DNA from: Paraburkholderia solitsugae
Lineage (GTDB): Bacteria > Pseudomonadota > Gammaproteobacteria > Burkholderiales > Burkholderiaceae
Assembly (NCBI RefSeq): GCF_013177695.1
Contig: NZ_WOEY01000136.1
Span: 1-35,533 of the forward strand
Length of the DNA: 35,533 nucleotides
Direction: 5' to 3'
Positions 17,769-25,306 of this stretch are shown here, one piece after another (positions within the stretch are counted from its first letter, which is position 1; each line of letters begins with the position of its first letter). Both the position numbers and the translations under genes were made by a program. A model generated the notes under the pieces. The model saw only the letters and a list, made by a program, of their open reading frames with translations, did not search any database and was not told the origin of the DNA.

Positions 17769-17798
17769 TATCAGCCCGGGCAGACGCCCAGGCTGATA
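17769..17798 (-). terminator. hairpin terminator candidate for porin
   Basis: A long stem (8 + 1 + 4 base pairs, four-base loop) lies between two convergent genes. The one unmatched position is C/A in the plus-strand RNA but becomes a U-G wobble pair in the minus-strand RNA, so the stem is fully paired only in the porin transcript. It sits 24 bases after the porin stop. There is no long T-tract. Confidence 0.5.
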
Positions 17799-17821
17799 CG
17801 GTTGAGCGCCGATCTTCCGGA

Positions 17822-18910
17822 TTAAAACGTCGTCGTCATCCCAACCCGCCCTAGCACCTGATTGCCGGTCGACGATGGTGCAGTAAGGCCATTAATCCAT
17901 GCTCCGACGGGACCATTGCCGCCGATCGCGTGCTGATAGATGCCTTCGGCATACACGCTCGTCCGTTTGGACAGCCAGTACATCAGCGTCGCCGCCACTT
18001 CGTGCGCCTTGTTATCCGACAGTTGCGCATTCCCCTTCATGTACTGATAGTCCGCACCGAACGACCAGGCCGGCGCGAAACGCCAGTTCGCACCGACCTG
18101 CACCACGTTGACCTCGCCGCCGGTCAGCGTATTCCGGGTGTTCGTGTACAGCAGGTTCGTGAGCACGGCGTTGAAGTCGTAGCGCACGCCGACGCCCCAG
18201 TTCCGGATACCATCGTGGCCGTTGTTGAACTGCGCATAGTTGATGTCGGTGTACGCCGCCGCGATACCAAACGGGCCGTGCTTGTACTCCATCGACGCGC
18301 TGACTGTGCTATCGGCCGAAAACGACCCCGCCACGCCACCGAACCCATACATCGCGCCGAACGAAAAACCTTGATAGTCGATCGACTTGTACTTCACCGA
18401 ACTCGGAATGCGCGACGAGCCGCCCACGCGGTCGAAGTCCCATGAGCCCGTCGGATTGTTCGGGATGTTCAGCGCGGCGAACGGGCCTTCGCGAAAGTTG
18501 TAAAAGCCGCCGGAGTAATACGCGCCGTCGTAAGTCAGCAACGTGTCGGTCATGAAGTCGTACTGCGTGCCCAGAGTCAGCTTGCCGAACCGGTCGCTGT
18601 CAAGGCCGACCAGCGCGGTGCGGTTGAACAGCGCGCCCGCCGTCGGAATGGTCGAGCCGGTGGCCAGTGCGTACTGATTCACCAGTTCGAAAACCGCCTT
18701 GACGCCACCGCCGAGATCTTCCTGGCCGCGAAATCCCAACATGTTCGGATAGAAGTTACCGTCGTCGAAAAAGGTCTTGCTGTGACCCCCTGAATTGTTC
18801 ACATAGCTAATGCCCGCATCCATCAAGCCATAGATCGTGACGTTGCTTTGCGCAAATACAGGACTACATAGTAAACAGGCTACAGGGGCAAGTAGAAAAT
18901 TGGTTTTCAT
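17822..18910 (-). CDS. outer-membrane porin (OmpC-like, betaproteobacterial)
   Basis: A 362-residue general porin. A signal peptide covers residues 1-20 (MKTNFLLAPVACLLCSPVFA), and the mature protein begins QSNVTIYGLMDAGISYVNNSGG, the typical start of Burkholderia/Bordetella porins. Alternating strands follow, with MLGFRGQEDLGGGVKAVFELVNQYALATG and a terminal phenylalanine (RVGMTTTF) needed for outer-membrane assembly. It lies downstream of, and on the same strand as, the AAHS transporter and catabolic operon. It may provide outer-membrane entry for the same substrate, though the 128-base gap could hold its own promoter. A TTGACA-like box appears near 18935 on the minus strand, without a convincing -10. 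Confidence 0.92.
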   Translation of the reverse strand: MKTNFLLAPVACLLCSPVFAQSNVTIYGLMDAGISYVNNSGGHSKTFFDDGNFYPNMLGFRGQEDLGGGVKAVFELVNQYALATGSTIPTAGALFNRTALVGLDSDRFGKLTLGTQYDFMTDTLLTYDGAYYSGGFYNFREGPFAALNIPNNPTGSWDFDRVGGSSRIPSSVKYKSIDYQGFSFGAMYGFGGVAGSFSADSTVSASMEYKHGPFGIAAAYTDINYAQFNNGHDGIRNWGVGVRYDFNAVLTNLLYTNTRNTLTGGEVNVVQVGANWRFAPAWSFGADYQYMKGNAQLSDNKAHEVAATLMYWLSKRTSVYAEGIYQHAIGGNGPVGAWINGLTAPSSTGNQVLGRVGMTTTF

Positions 18911-19038
18911 ACAGAGTCTCCAAACCGGATGTCAATCGTTGCTGATATAGTTTTTTTGCGGCGACACGCGAGGCGAAAGACTGACGTGCCTCGCGTCACC
19001 ATTTACGGTCGGCGCGCTTGCGCGCGCTTAGCCGCGCG

Positions 19039-20388
19039 TCAATGCGCGATAACGCCCTTCACGAATTGCGCATCGCCGGGATGCGTGCGTCGCATCAGCA
19101 GCATCACGACCGCAGCCAGCACGACCGGCACGCTGACGAAGAGATAGGTCTGTGCGACGCCCAGGCCGCTCGCCACCAGCGCCCCGACGACGACGGGCCC
19201 CGTCGCCCCGCCCAGGCGCCCGGCGGCCAACCCATAGCCGACGCCGGTCGAACGGATCGCGGTCGGATAGCCCATCGCCGCGATCGCAATCAGGCCGGCC
19301 GTTGCGCCGCCGACAAAGAGCCCCGTCAATCCTGAGAACAACGACACGAGTCCGGTATGCGGGGCCGCTGCGCCGGTGCAGCCAACCACAGCCGCACCGC
19401 ACACGAAGACAAGCGCAAGGAAGCGATGCGTGCCGAGTCGCTCCATCAACTTGCCGGCCGCCGCCACGCCGATCATGCCGCCGACGTTGTTCCATGCCAT
19501 GACGATCGATGCATCGGCAACCGACATCCCCGCCGACTTCAGCAGCGTGCTGGTCCACGCGAGCACTGCAATCAACGCGAGGAAATTGAGGAAAAATGCG
19601 ATCCAGAGCAGCGCGGTGAACGACGCACGCCCTTCCCTGAACAGATGGCGCATCGGCAAACCTTTGGTCTCGTGCTCATGCGTCACATAGCGCACCGCCT
19701 CCGACGTGCCACCGCTGACCGTTACGCCAAGACGCGCCAGGATCCGCGACACACGTTTTTCCGGCGCGCCCGTCAGAATCAGAAAGCGCACCGACTCGGG
19801 AATCAGCAGCACGACGACGAGCGCCGCGACGATTGGCACCACGCCGCTCAGATAGAACATCGACTTCCATCCGTACGCCGGAATCAGCGCACTCCCCGCG
19901 AACCCCGCAATCACGCCGCCCGCCGGAATGGCCGCCCACAGTAATGACGCGACGCGTGCCCGCAGACGCTGCGACACGTACTCAGTGGTGAGGCTGACGA
20001 AACACGGTGCCGCGCCGCCGAGCCCAAGGCCGGTGACGACGCGCAACAGCAGCAACGAATGGAAGCTCGATGCCTGCACGGTAGCGAGCGAGGCGAAGCC
20101 GAATAGCAGCGTGCACAGCACCAGAATCGACTTGCGGCCGACGTGGTCCGCGAGCGGCCCGAAAGCCAGCGCGCCGATCATGAAACCGAATTCGGAACCC
20201 GCGAACACGGGGCCCAGTTGCGTCGGCAATAACTGGAGATCGGCGGCGAGCAACGGCGCGCTGAGCCCCATGGTTTGAATGTTCGCGCCGTCCATCAGCG
20301 CAATGACGAAACACACGGCAAACACGAGTAATTGAAACGCGCCGAACGGGCGCGCATCGATGAGGTCATCGACGAGCACGGTCTTCAT
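19039..20388 (-). CDS. MFS transporter, aromatic acid:H+ symporter (AAHS)-like
   Basis: A 449-residue inner-membrane protein with about 12 hydrophobic segments. TM1 has MDGANIQTMGLSAP, close to the DGFD motif of AAHS members such as PcaK and BenK; the loop 2-3 motif is GPLADHVGRKSILV, and a second copy-like motif (GKLMERLGTHRFLAL) follows the central loop. AAHS members import benzoate, protocatechuate, hydroxyphenylpropionate and similar acids. It follows the SDR gene by 57 bases in the leftward catabolic operon, so it probably imports the pathway substrate. Aromatic acid specificity is inferred from family and context. Confidence 0.88.
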   Translation of the reverse strand: MKTVLVDDLIDARPFGAFQLLVFAVCFVIALMDGANIQTMGLSAPLLAADLQLLPTQLGPVFAGSEFGFMIGALAFGPLADHVGRKSILVLCTLLFGFASLATVQASSFHSLLLLRVVTGLGLGGAAPCFVSLTTEYVSQRLRARVASLLWAAIPAGGVIAGFAGSALIPAYGWKSMFYLSGVVPIVAALVVVLLIPESVRFLILTGAPEKRVSRILARLGVTVSGGTSEAVRYVTHEHETKGLPMRHLFREGRASFTALLWIAFFLNFLALIAVLAWTSTLLKSAGMSVADASIVMAWNNVGGMIGVAAAGKLMERLGTHRFLALVFVCGAAVVGCTGAAAPHTGLVSLFSGLTGLFVGGATAGLIAIAAMGYPTAIRSTGVGYGLAAGRLGGATGPVVVGALVASGLGVAQTYLFVSVPVVLAAVVMLLMRRTHPGDAQFVKGVIAH

Positions 20389-20445
20389 GAAACGTCTCCT
20401 GATTTGTTGTGGTGCGCTTGCGGGAAGTGAGTCTGGAAGAACAGA

Positions 20446-21198
20446 TCAGCGCAGTGGGCGGCCTCCATCGACCGGCAGCGCCACGCCGGTGGTGAAGCGC
20501 AACAGCGTGGCGGCGGCGATCACGGCCTCGGCGACTTCGTCGGGTGTCGCGAGCCGTCCTAGCACGGTTGCCGCGGCCTGCTCGTCGCGCCAGCGTGAAT
20601 CGAGCGAGCGCACGAACTCCGTATCGATCAAACCCGGTGACACCGACAGCACGCGAATGTGCGGGCCAAGCGCGCGCGCGAGCGACGCGGTCAGGTTGTC
20701 GAGCGCCGCCTTCGACGCGCAATACATGACATTGCTGCCCATCGCGGTCCTCGCCGCGATCGACGAAATGTTCACGACGAGGCCGTCACGGTGTGCGGCG
20801 AGCCATGGCCGGAATGCCCGGATCGCGGCGAACGGGCCTCGCACATTGGTCGCGAGGATGTCGTCGATCAGCGAGTCGGTGAGTCCGTCGAGATCGTCGT
20901 GCGGCACGAACTGGGTCGTGCCCGCGCAATTCACCAGGATGTCGACGCGCCCCGACCTTGCGGCAATCAGTCCTGCCGCCTCGTTGAGCGCGGCCGGATC
21001 CGTGACGGGCAGGTGCACGGCGAAATGGCCGCTGCCGGGCAATTCGCTAGCGAGCGACGCGGCGGCATCCTGAGAACGGTGATAGCCGAGCGCAACGGTC
21101 GCACCCTGCGCGGCGAGCGCGCGGCAGATCGCGGAACCGAGGCCGCCTGCGGCCCCGGTCACCACCGCAACCTTTCCTGTGAGGAGCGGAGTGTTCAT
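20446..21198 (-). CDS. SDR-family NAD(P)-dependent oxidoreductase
   Basis: A 250-residue classical short-chain dehydrogenase/reductase, starting MNTPLLTGKVAVVTGAAGGLG. The nucleotide-binding TGxxxGxG motif lies at about residues 14-21, NCAG near 88, and the catalytic Ser and YxxxK (SSIAARTAMGSNVMYCASK) near 140-160; the end has GVALPVDGGRPLR. An in-frame start at 21291 would overlap the preceding dehydrogenase gene, so 21198 is chosen, leaving a seven-base gap to that gene's stop. It likely oxidises a secondary alcohol in the pathway, or reduces a keto group; the substrate is unknown. Confidence 0.9.
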   Translation of the reverse strand: MNTPLLTGKVAVVTGAAGGLGSAICRALAAQGATVALGYHRSQDAAASLASELPGSGHFAVHLPVTDPAALNEAAGLIAARSGRVDILVNCAGTTQFVPHDDLDGLTDSLIDDILATNVRGPFAAIRAFRPWLAAHRDGLVVNISSIAARTAMGSNVMYCASKAALDNLTASLARALGPHIRVLSVSPGLIDTEFVRSLDSRWRDEQAAATVLGRLATPDEVAEAVIAAATLLRFTTGVALPVDGGRPLR

Positions 21199-21205
21199 GC
21201 CGTTC

Positions 21206-22501
21206 TCACACTTGCGCGTCCGCGTGCTTGCCGTAACGGCGCACGCGCAGATCGGCCTGCTCCTTGTGGCCCGCGAAGCCTTCGAGAGCACACAGGCGCG
21301 AGCAGTATTCGCCCACCAGCGCGGACGCCTCGTCGGTCAGCACGCGCTGATAGGTGCAGGTCTTGATGAACTTGCCGACCCACAAACCACCCGTGAAGCG
21401 CGCGGACTTCATCGTCGGCAGCGTGTGGTTGGTGCCGATCACCTTATCGCCGTAGGACACGTTGGTGCGTGCGCCGAGGAACAGCGCGCCGTAGTTGGTC
21501 ATGTTCTTCAGGAAGTAATCGGGATCGACGGTCAGCACCTGCACGTGCTCGGACGCGATGCGGTCTGCTTCGGCGACCATCTCGTCGACCGTATCGCACA
21601 GGATGATTTCGCCGTAGTCCTGCCACGCGACGCGCGCGACGGCGGCGGTCGGCAGCGTTTCGAGCTGGCGTTCGATCTCGGCGGGCAGCGCCTCAGCCAG
21701 CGCGGCCGACGTCGTCAGCAGGATCGCGGGCGAATTGACGCCGTGTTCGGCCTGGCCGAGCAGATCGGTCGCGGCCATCTCGGCGTCGCAGCTTTCGTCG
21801 GCGATGATCAGCGTTTCGGTCGGCCCCGCGAGCAGGTCGATGCCGATCTTGCCGAACAGTTGCCGCTTCGCTTCCGCGACGTACGCGTTGCCCGGTCCGA
21901 CAATCATGTCGACCGCGCCGATCTGGTCCGTGCCGAGCGCCATCGCGGCGACTGCCTGCACACCGCCCACGCAGTAGATTTCGTCGGCGCCGGCCATATG
22001 CATCGCGGCAACGATCGCCGGATTCGGCCGGCCGTCGAACGGCGGCGCTACCGCCACGACACGCTTCACGCCCGCAACCTTCGCGGTCAGCACGCTCATA
22101 TGCGCCGACGCGACGAGCGGATACTTGCCGCCCGGCACATAGCAGCCAACCGAGTTCACCGGCAGGTTCTTATGGCCGAGTACGACGCCGGGCAGCGTCT
22201 CCACTTCGACGTCGCGCAACGCCGATTTCTGAATTTCCGCAAAACGCCGCACCTGGGTTTGCGCGAAGCGGATATCGTCCAACTCGGCGGCCGACAGTTG
22301 GGCGACGCATGCGGCAATCTCCGCATCGGAGAGACGGAAAGAGGCCGGCGACCATTTGTCGAAACGCTCGGAATACTCGCGCACCGCCGCATCGCCGCGC
22401 GCCGCGATATCCGCGATGATCTGCTCGACGGTGGCGCGCACCTGGGTCGCGATTTCCGCTTTTGCCTCGATGGGCTTGCTGGCTTTCAGATGCTTGATCA
22501 T
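21206..22501 (-). CDS. histidinol-dehydrogenase-family enzyme, sulfopropanediol dehydrogenase (HpsN)-type
   Basis: A 431-residue member of the HisD fold. Metal and catalytic positions are kept: QAEH at 250-253, the EH pair at 318-319, GTNHTLPT at 356-363 and a late EGFAGHK. The segment VPGGKYPLVASAHM (122-135) and GLWVGKFIKTCTYQRV match the HpsN/paralogue branch rather than true histidine-biosynthesis HisD. HpsN oxidises 2,3-dihydroxypropane-1-sulfonate at the primary alcohol to the acid in a four-electron, NAD-dependent step. No sulfonate gene is present here, so the enzyme probably oxidises a primary alcohol of another diol or side chain in this pathway. AAGGAG is seven bases before the ATG. 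Confidence 0.85.
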   Translation of the reverse strand: MIKHLKASKPIEAKAEIATQVRATVEQIIADIAARGDAAVREYSERFDKWSPASFRLSDAEIAACVAQLSAAELDDIRFAQTQVRRFAEIQKSALRDVEVETLPGVVLGHKNLPVNSVGCYVPGGKYPLVASAHMSVLTAKVAGVKRVVAVAPPFDGRPNPAIVAAMHMAGADEIYCVGGVQAVAAMALGTDQIGAVDMIVGPGNAYVAEAKRQLFGKIGIDLLAGPTETLIIADESCDAEMAATDLLGQAEHGVNSPAILLTTSAALAEALPAEIERQLETLPTAAVARVAWQDYGEIILCDTVDEMVAEADRIASEHVQVLTVDPDYFLKNMTNYGALFLGARTNVSYGDKVIGTNHTLPTMKSARFTGGLWVGKFIKTCTYQRVLTDEASALVGEYCSRLCALEGFAGHKEQADLRVRRYGKHADAQV

Positions 22502-22515
22502 GATGAATCTCCTTG

Positions 22516-22557
22516 AAAAAATAAAAAAGCGTCCCCAGCGCCGCGGTGAAGCGGCGT
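22516..22557 (-). promoter_or_regulatory. hairpin plus T-tract before the HpsN-type gene (possible attenuator)
   Basis: In the 93-base gap after the lactonase gene, minus-strand RNA can form a CGCCGC/GCGGCG stem (22539-22556, six-base loop, extendable by a G-U pair) and, ten bases later, meets two runs of six T separated by one A (22528-22516). The spacing is longer than in a standard terminator. It could be a partial terminator tuning expression of the downstream operon genes, or simply a leader with a separate promoter. Confidence 0.35.
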
Positions 22558-22594
22558 CTGCCGATTGAAAAAGAGAGGAGTTAGCTGGGTTGTG

Positions 22595-23443
22595 TCAGGG
22601 GATGCCGGCCCCTGCGAACGGTGCGTCGAGGCACTTGATCGTGCCTTCGCCGCGAGTTAGGGTCGTGCCGTTGTCGATCAACTCGGAAGTGCCGATAAAG
22701 AGCGTGCGGCGCTCGGGGCCGCCGAGCACGCACGACACTGTGCGCTCATGCTCGAAGTCGAGCCGGTGCGTGACGTTGCCATCGCGGCCGATGCGGTGAA
22801 ACGCCTGGTTCCACAGCAACGCAACCCACAGACCGCCATCGGCATCGAGACACATGCCGTCGGGCCGTCCTTCGAGCTGCGCATGAATTCGTCGATTGGA
22901 CAGCGCGCCGTCAGGGCTGAGATCGAATGCCGTGATCGCGCTGGCGAACGTCTCGGCCAGATACAAAGTGCGGCCGTCTGGCGTGATCGCCAGTCCGTTA
23001 GGAAACCGAACATTTTCGGCCGCACGTCGAACCCCTTCCTCCGGTGACCACGAGAACAACGTGCCGGGCCGTTCGCGGCCGCCGGCGGCAAGATTGAAGC
23101 CGGTATCGCCGATCCATGCGCGACCGTGTGCATCGACGATCATGTCGTTCAGCAAGCCGCTCGTGTGCATCGACAGGTCAGCGGCCAGTTCGGTGCGGCC
23201 GTCGATCACCCACCATAGCTTGCGATCGAGCGCGCCCGCCACCAGCAGCCGCCCGTCCGGGAAAAAGTCCATGCCCGACGGCCTGCCTTCGAGCGGCGTG
23301 ACGATCTCCGCCGCGCCCGTACCCGGCTTTACGCGCATGACGCGAAAATTGTGGCAGTCCGAAAAATACAGGTAGCCGTCGTGCCAACGCGGCGCTTCGG
23401 GCCACGACAGGCCACCGGCAACAAGTGAAGGGATCGCATTCAT
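22595..23443 (-). CDS. SMP-30/gluconolactonase-family lactonase
   Basis: A 282-residue six-bladed beta-propeller of the SMP-30/gluconolactonase/LRE-like group. Landmarks are GLSWPEAPRWHDGYLYFSD with the metal-binding Glu, GLLNDMIVDAHGRAWIGDTGF, VRFPNGLAITPDGRTLYLAET and LEGRPDGMCLDADGGLWVA, which carry the usual Asn and Asp ligands. The chosen start at 23443 overlaps the hydroxylase stop by four bases (ATGA); a much longer in-frame extension would lie wholly over the hydroxylase gene. The enzyme should open a lactone, or a similar cyclic ester, made in the pathway. Substrate unknown. Confidence 0.87.
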   Translation of the reverse strand: MNAIPSLVAGGLSWPEAPRWHDGYLYFSDCHNFRVMRVKPGTGAAEIVTPLEGRPSGMDFFPDGRLLVAGALDRKLWWVIDGRTELAADLSMHTSGLLNDMIVDAHGRAWIGDTGFNLAAGGRERPGTLFSWSPEEGVRRAAENVRFPNGLAITPDGRTLYLAETFASAITAFDLSPDGALSNRRIHAQLEGRPDGMCLDADGGLWVALLWNQAFHRIGRDGNVTHRLDFEHERTVSCVLGGPERRTLFIGTSELIDNGTTLTRGEGTIKCLDAPFAGAGIP

Positions 23444-25107
23444 CGCGCGGCTCCCAATGCGCCCGGAGCGCAACGAAGCGACGACTGTAAGACATGCGCT
23501 GACGTGGCCGCGCTGCCCGAATCGGTCGCGTACAGGCCGTGGCGCAATGAATCGACGAGCGCCGGCAGGCTGTCGAGCGTGCCCGCGCCGAACACGTAGA
23601 AGTCCGGTCGTACGATCATGACGTCGATGCCGTGCGCCGCGAAATAGCGCGCATATTCGCCGTCGATATCGATCGCATCGGCATGCGGGTCCCCCGGCGC
23701 GCCGACATGCACGATGCGTGTGCCGAGCGTATCGAGCCACGCCAGTTGCGTGTCGCTAAGCGACTCGCGCGGATTAGCAACGGTACTGAGCAACACGTAG
23801 CCGTAGCCCGGAAACAGATCGTCGAACAGCGCGCTGCGGCCATCCTTTTCGATACGAGCCTGCAGGCCCAGTTGACCCGCGAGCGGAACGATCGTGCCGT
23901 TCGCGTCGCGCCCCAGCACCCCTTCGTTCAGGCGCGGAAAATCCGGCATCGGCGGACGCCAGCCGGCGCGGAATCTGGCATCGCGCGCTTCGGCTTCAAC
24001 CGGATCTAGCGTGCACGGAATCTTGCCGCTTTCGATCGAAATGATGGTCCAGTCGTACACGTGGGCATAACGTTCCTGCTGATAGGTATCGAGCAGCGCA
24101 TCGGATGAGAGCCCACGCATCACGTGATCGATCTTCCATGCGAGATTCACCGCGTCGCGCATGCCCGAGCACATGCCCTGCCCCTGGAACGGCGGCATCG
24201 TATGTGCCGCGTCGCCAGCGAGAAAAACCCGCTTGTCGCGCCATTGCCGGGCGATGCGCGCTTCGAACGTGTAGACGATCTGCCGCACGATCTCCACGTC
24301 GTCCTGCGAGACACCCTGCTCCGCAAGCAGCTTCCATGCGGCTTCAGGCTGCTCCAGCTGCTCACGCGTCTCGCCCGGCATCATCGCCCACTCCCAGCGA
24401 CGATGCCGCTTGCCAAGCGGCAGCACCGTCACCGGCCGCGCCGGATCGCAGATCTGTCCGCAATCGAAGTCCAGCGTGAAATCGCGCTTCTTACGCGCAT
24501 CCACATCGAGCCACTTTTCGTTGAAACCGAGGTCATCGCGCTCGATGCCAAGCCAGCGCCGCACCACGCTGTTCGCGCCGTCGGCGCCGATCAGCCACGC
24601 GCCTTCGATCGCCTCGGATTCCTGCGTGCGCACCGGTATGTGATGACCCGCTTGCAGTTCCGTCTTGTACAGCACGCTGCGCACCGACGACTCGTGCTGC
24701 TCGAATTCGGCTGCTTCCCAGCCGCGATACAACGTCACCCGCGGATCGTTCTTGATCTGCGCAAACAGCGCGTCTTCGAGCAATGGCTGATATTGCATGT
24801 AGTCGGAGTTGTAGCCCGACACGGCCTTCGCACCCCAATCGAATTCGAGCAGCGTTTCGCCACTGCGGTTCTTCCACACGTATTCCACGGCCGGATAGGC
24901 GTCCGCCAGCACGGGCGCGGCGGCGTCGAGCGACTGCAGGATGCGCACGATTTCGTGATCGATGTGGCCGGCCCGCGGCATGCCGTACAAGCCCGCATGC
25001 CGCTCGACGACTGCCACGCTTCTGCCCCGCCGTGCCAGCGAGGCCGCCAGCGTCAACCCGACCGGCCCCATGCCGATCACCACGACGTCAAAGATCTTTC
25101 TGTTCAT
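23440..25107 (-). CDS. FAD-dependent aromatic hydroxylase (MhpA/PheA-like)
   Basis: A 555-residue class A flavoprotein monooxygenase. The FAD motif GMGPVG is at residues 12-17, the DG motif (GADGANSVVRRWLG) at about 174-187, and the GD motif (FLAGDAAHTMPPFQGQGMCSGMRDA) at about 295-319, with a thioredoxin-like C-terminal domain after 450. Closest family type is 3-(3-hydroxyphenyl)propionate hydroxylase, which adds an ortho-hydroxyl to a phenol to give a catechol. The ATG at 25107 follows GGAGACAAC; an upstream in-frame start at 25230 would run through the promoter region and is rejected. It is first in the leftward operon and would supply the diol for the extradiol dioxygenase encoded 3 kb away. 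Confidence 0.9.
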   Translation of the reverse strand: MNRKIFDVVVIGMGPVGLTLAASLARRGRSVAVVERHAGLYGMPRAGHIDHEIVRILQSLDAAAPVLADAYPAVEYVWKNRSGETLLEFDWGAKAVSGYNSDYMQYQPLLEDALFAQIKNDPRVTLYRGWEAAEFEQHESSVRSVLYKTELQAGHHIPVRTQESEAIEGAWLIGADGANSVVRRWLGIERDDLGFNEKWLDVDARKKRDFTLDFDCGQICDPARPVTVLPLGKRHRRWEWAMMPGETREQLEQPEAAWKLLAEQGVSQDDVEIVRQIVYTFEARIARQWRDKRVFLAGDAAHTMPPFQGQGMCSGMRDAVNLAWKIDHVMRGLSSDALLDTYQQERYAHVYDWTIISIESGKIPCTLDPVEAEARDARFRAGWRPPMPDFPRLNEGVLGRDANGTIVPLAGQLGLQARIEKDGRSALFDDLFPGYGYVLLSTVANPRESLSDTQLAWLDTLGTRIVHVGAPGDPHADAIDIDGEYARYFAAHGIDVMIVRPDFYVFGAGTLDSLPALVDSLRHGLYATDSGSAATSAHVLQSSLRCAPGALGAAR

Positions 25108-25183
25108 GTTGTCTCCGTCCAGTGTCCGCTCGTCGATGCACGCGCCACCGCTCTGAAATCCAGTCAACCAGCACGTTGCATTC

Positions 25184-25203
25184 GTATGCAATGGAATGCA
25201 TAC
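25184..25203. promoter_or_regulatory. inverted repeat in hydroxylase/LacI promoter region
   Basis: GTATGCA and TGCATAC form perfect seven-base arms around ATGGAA, 77 bases from the hydroxylase start. It is a plausible operator for LacI or GntR control of the divergent genes. Confidence 0.5.
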
Positions 25204-25211
25204 TAGCAGCG

Positions 25212-25223
25212 ATAATATATTTT
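25212..25223 (-). promoter_or_regulatory. AT-rich 12-mer, copy 1 (candidate shared operator)
   Basis: On the minus strand this reads AAAATATATTAT, identical to two copies in the GntR/FAH promoter region at 27199-27210 and 27232-27243. It lies upstream of the hydroxylase operon. The 12-base identity in otherwise GC-rich DNA suggests a shared binding site, probably for the GntR protein encoded between the operons. Confidence 0.55.
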
Positions 25224-25245
25224 TCAACACAAAAAATGTGTTGAA
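25223..25245. promoter_or_regulatory. inverted repeat TTCAACACA/TGTGTTGAA
   Basis: Perfect nine-base arms with a five-A spacer lie directly beside the AT-rich 12-mer, about 62 bases before the LacI-family start. It is a candidate operator for the LacI protein or for another dimeric regulator. It lacks the central CG of most LacI-family sites. Confidence 0.5.
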
Positions 25246-25306
25246 GCCAAAGTCCAGGGTTTATCCCTGGTCGGCCGGCGAGCAGATGAAGCGATGGAGG
25301 AACGCA

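Noticed and set aside
21179..22516. 445-codon open frame on the plus strand
   Set aside because: It lies fully antisense to the well-supported HpsN-type dehydrogenase. Its product is Arg/His/Gly-rich with no recognisable family, as expected for a shadow in GC-rich DNA.
23444..23740. N-terminal extension of the lactonase frame
   Set aside because: It overlaps the end of the hydroxylase gene in another frame and has Arg-rich shadow composition. The ATG overlapping the hydroxylase stop is the natural start.
24124..25206. 360-codon open frame on the plus strand
   Set aside because: Antisense to the FAD hydroxylase, with a biased composition (many Arg, His, Leu) and no motifs.
25223..25245. Intrinsic terminator
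   Set aside because: The arms are AT-rich and lie between two divergent starts, where an operator is more likely than a terminator.
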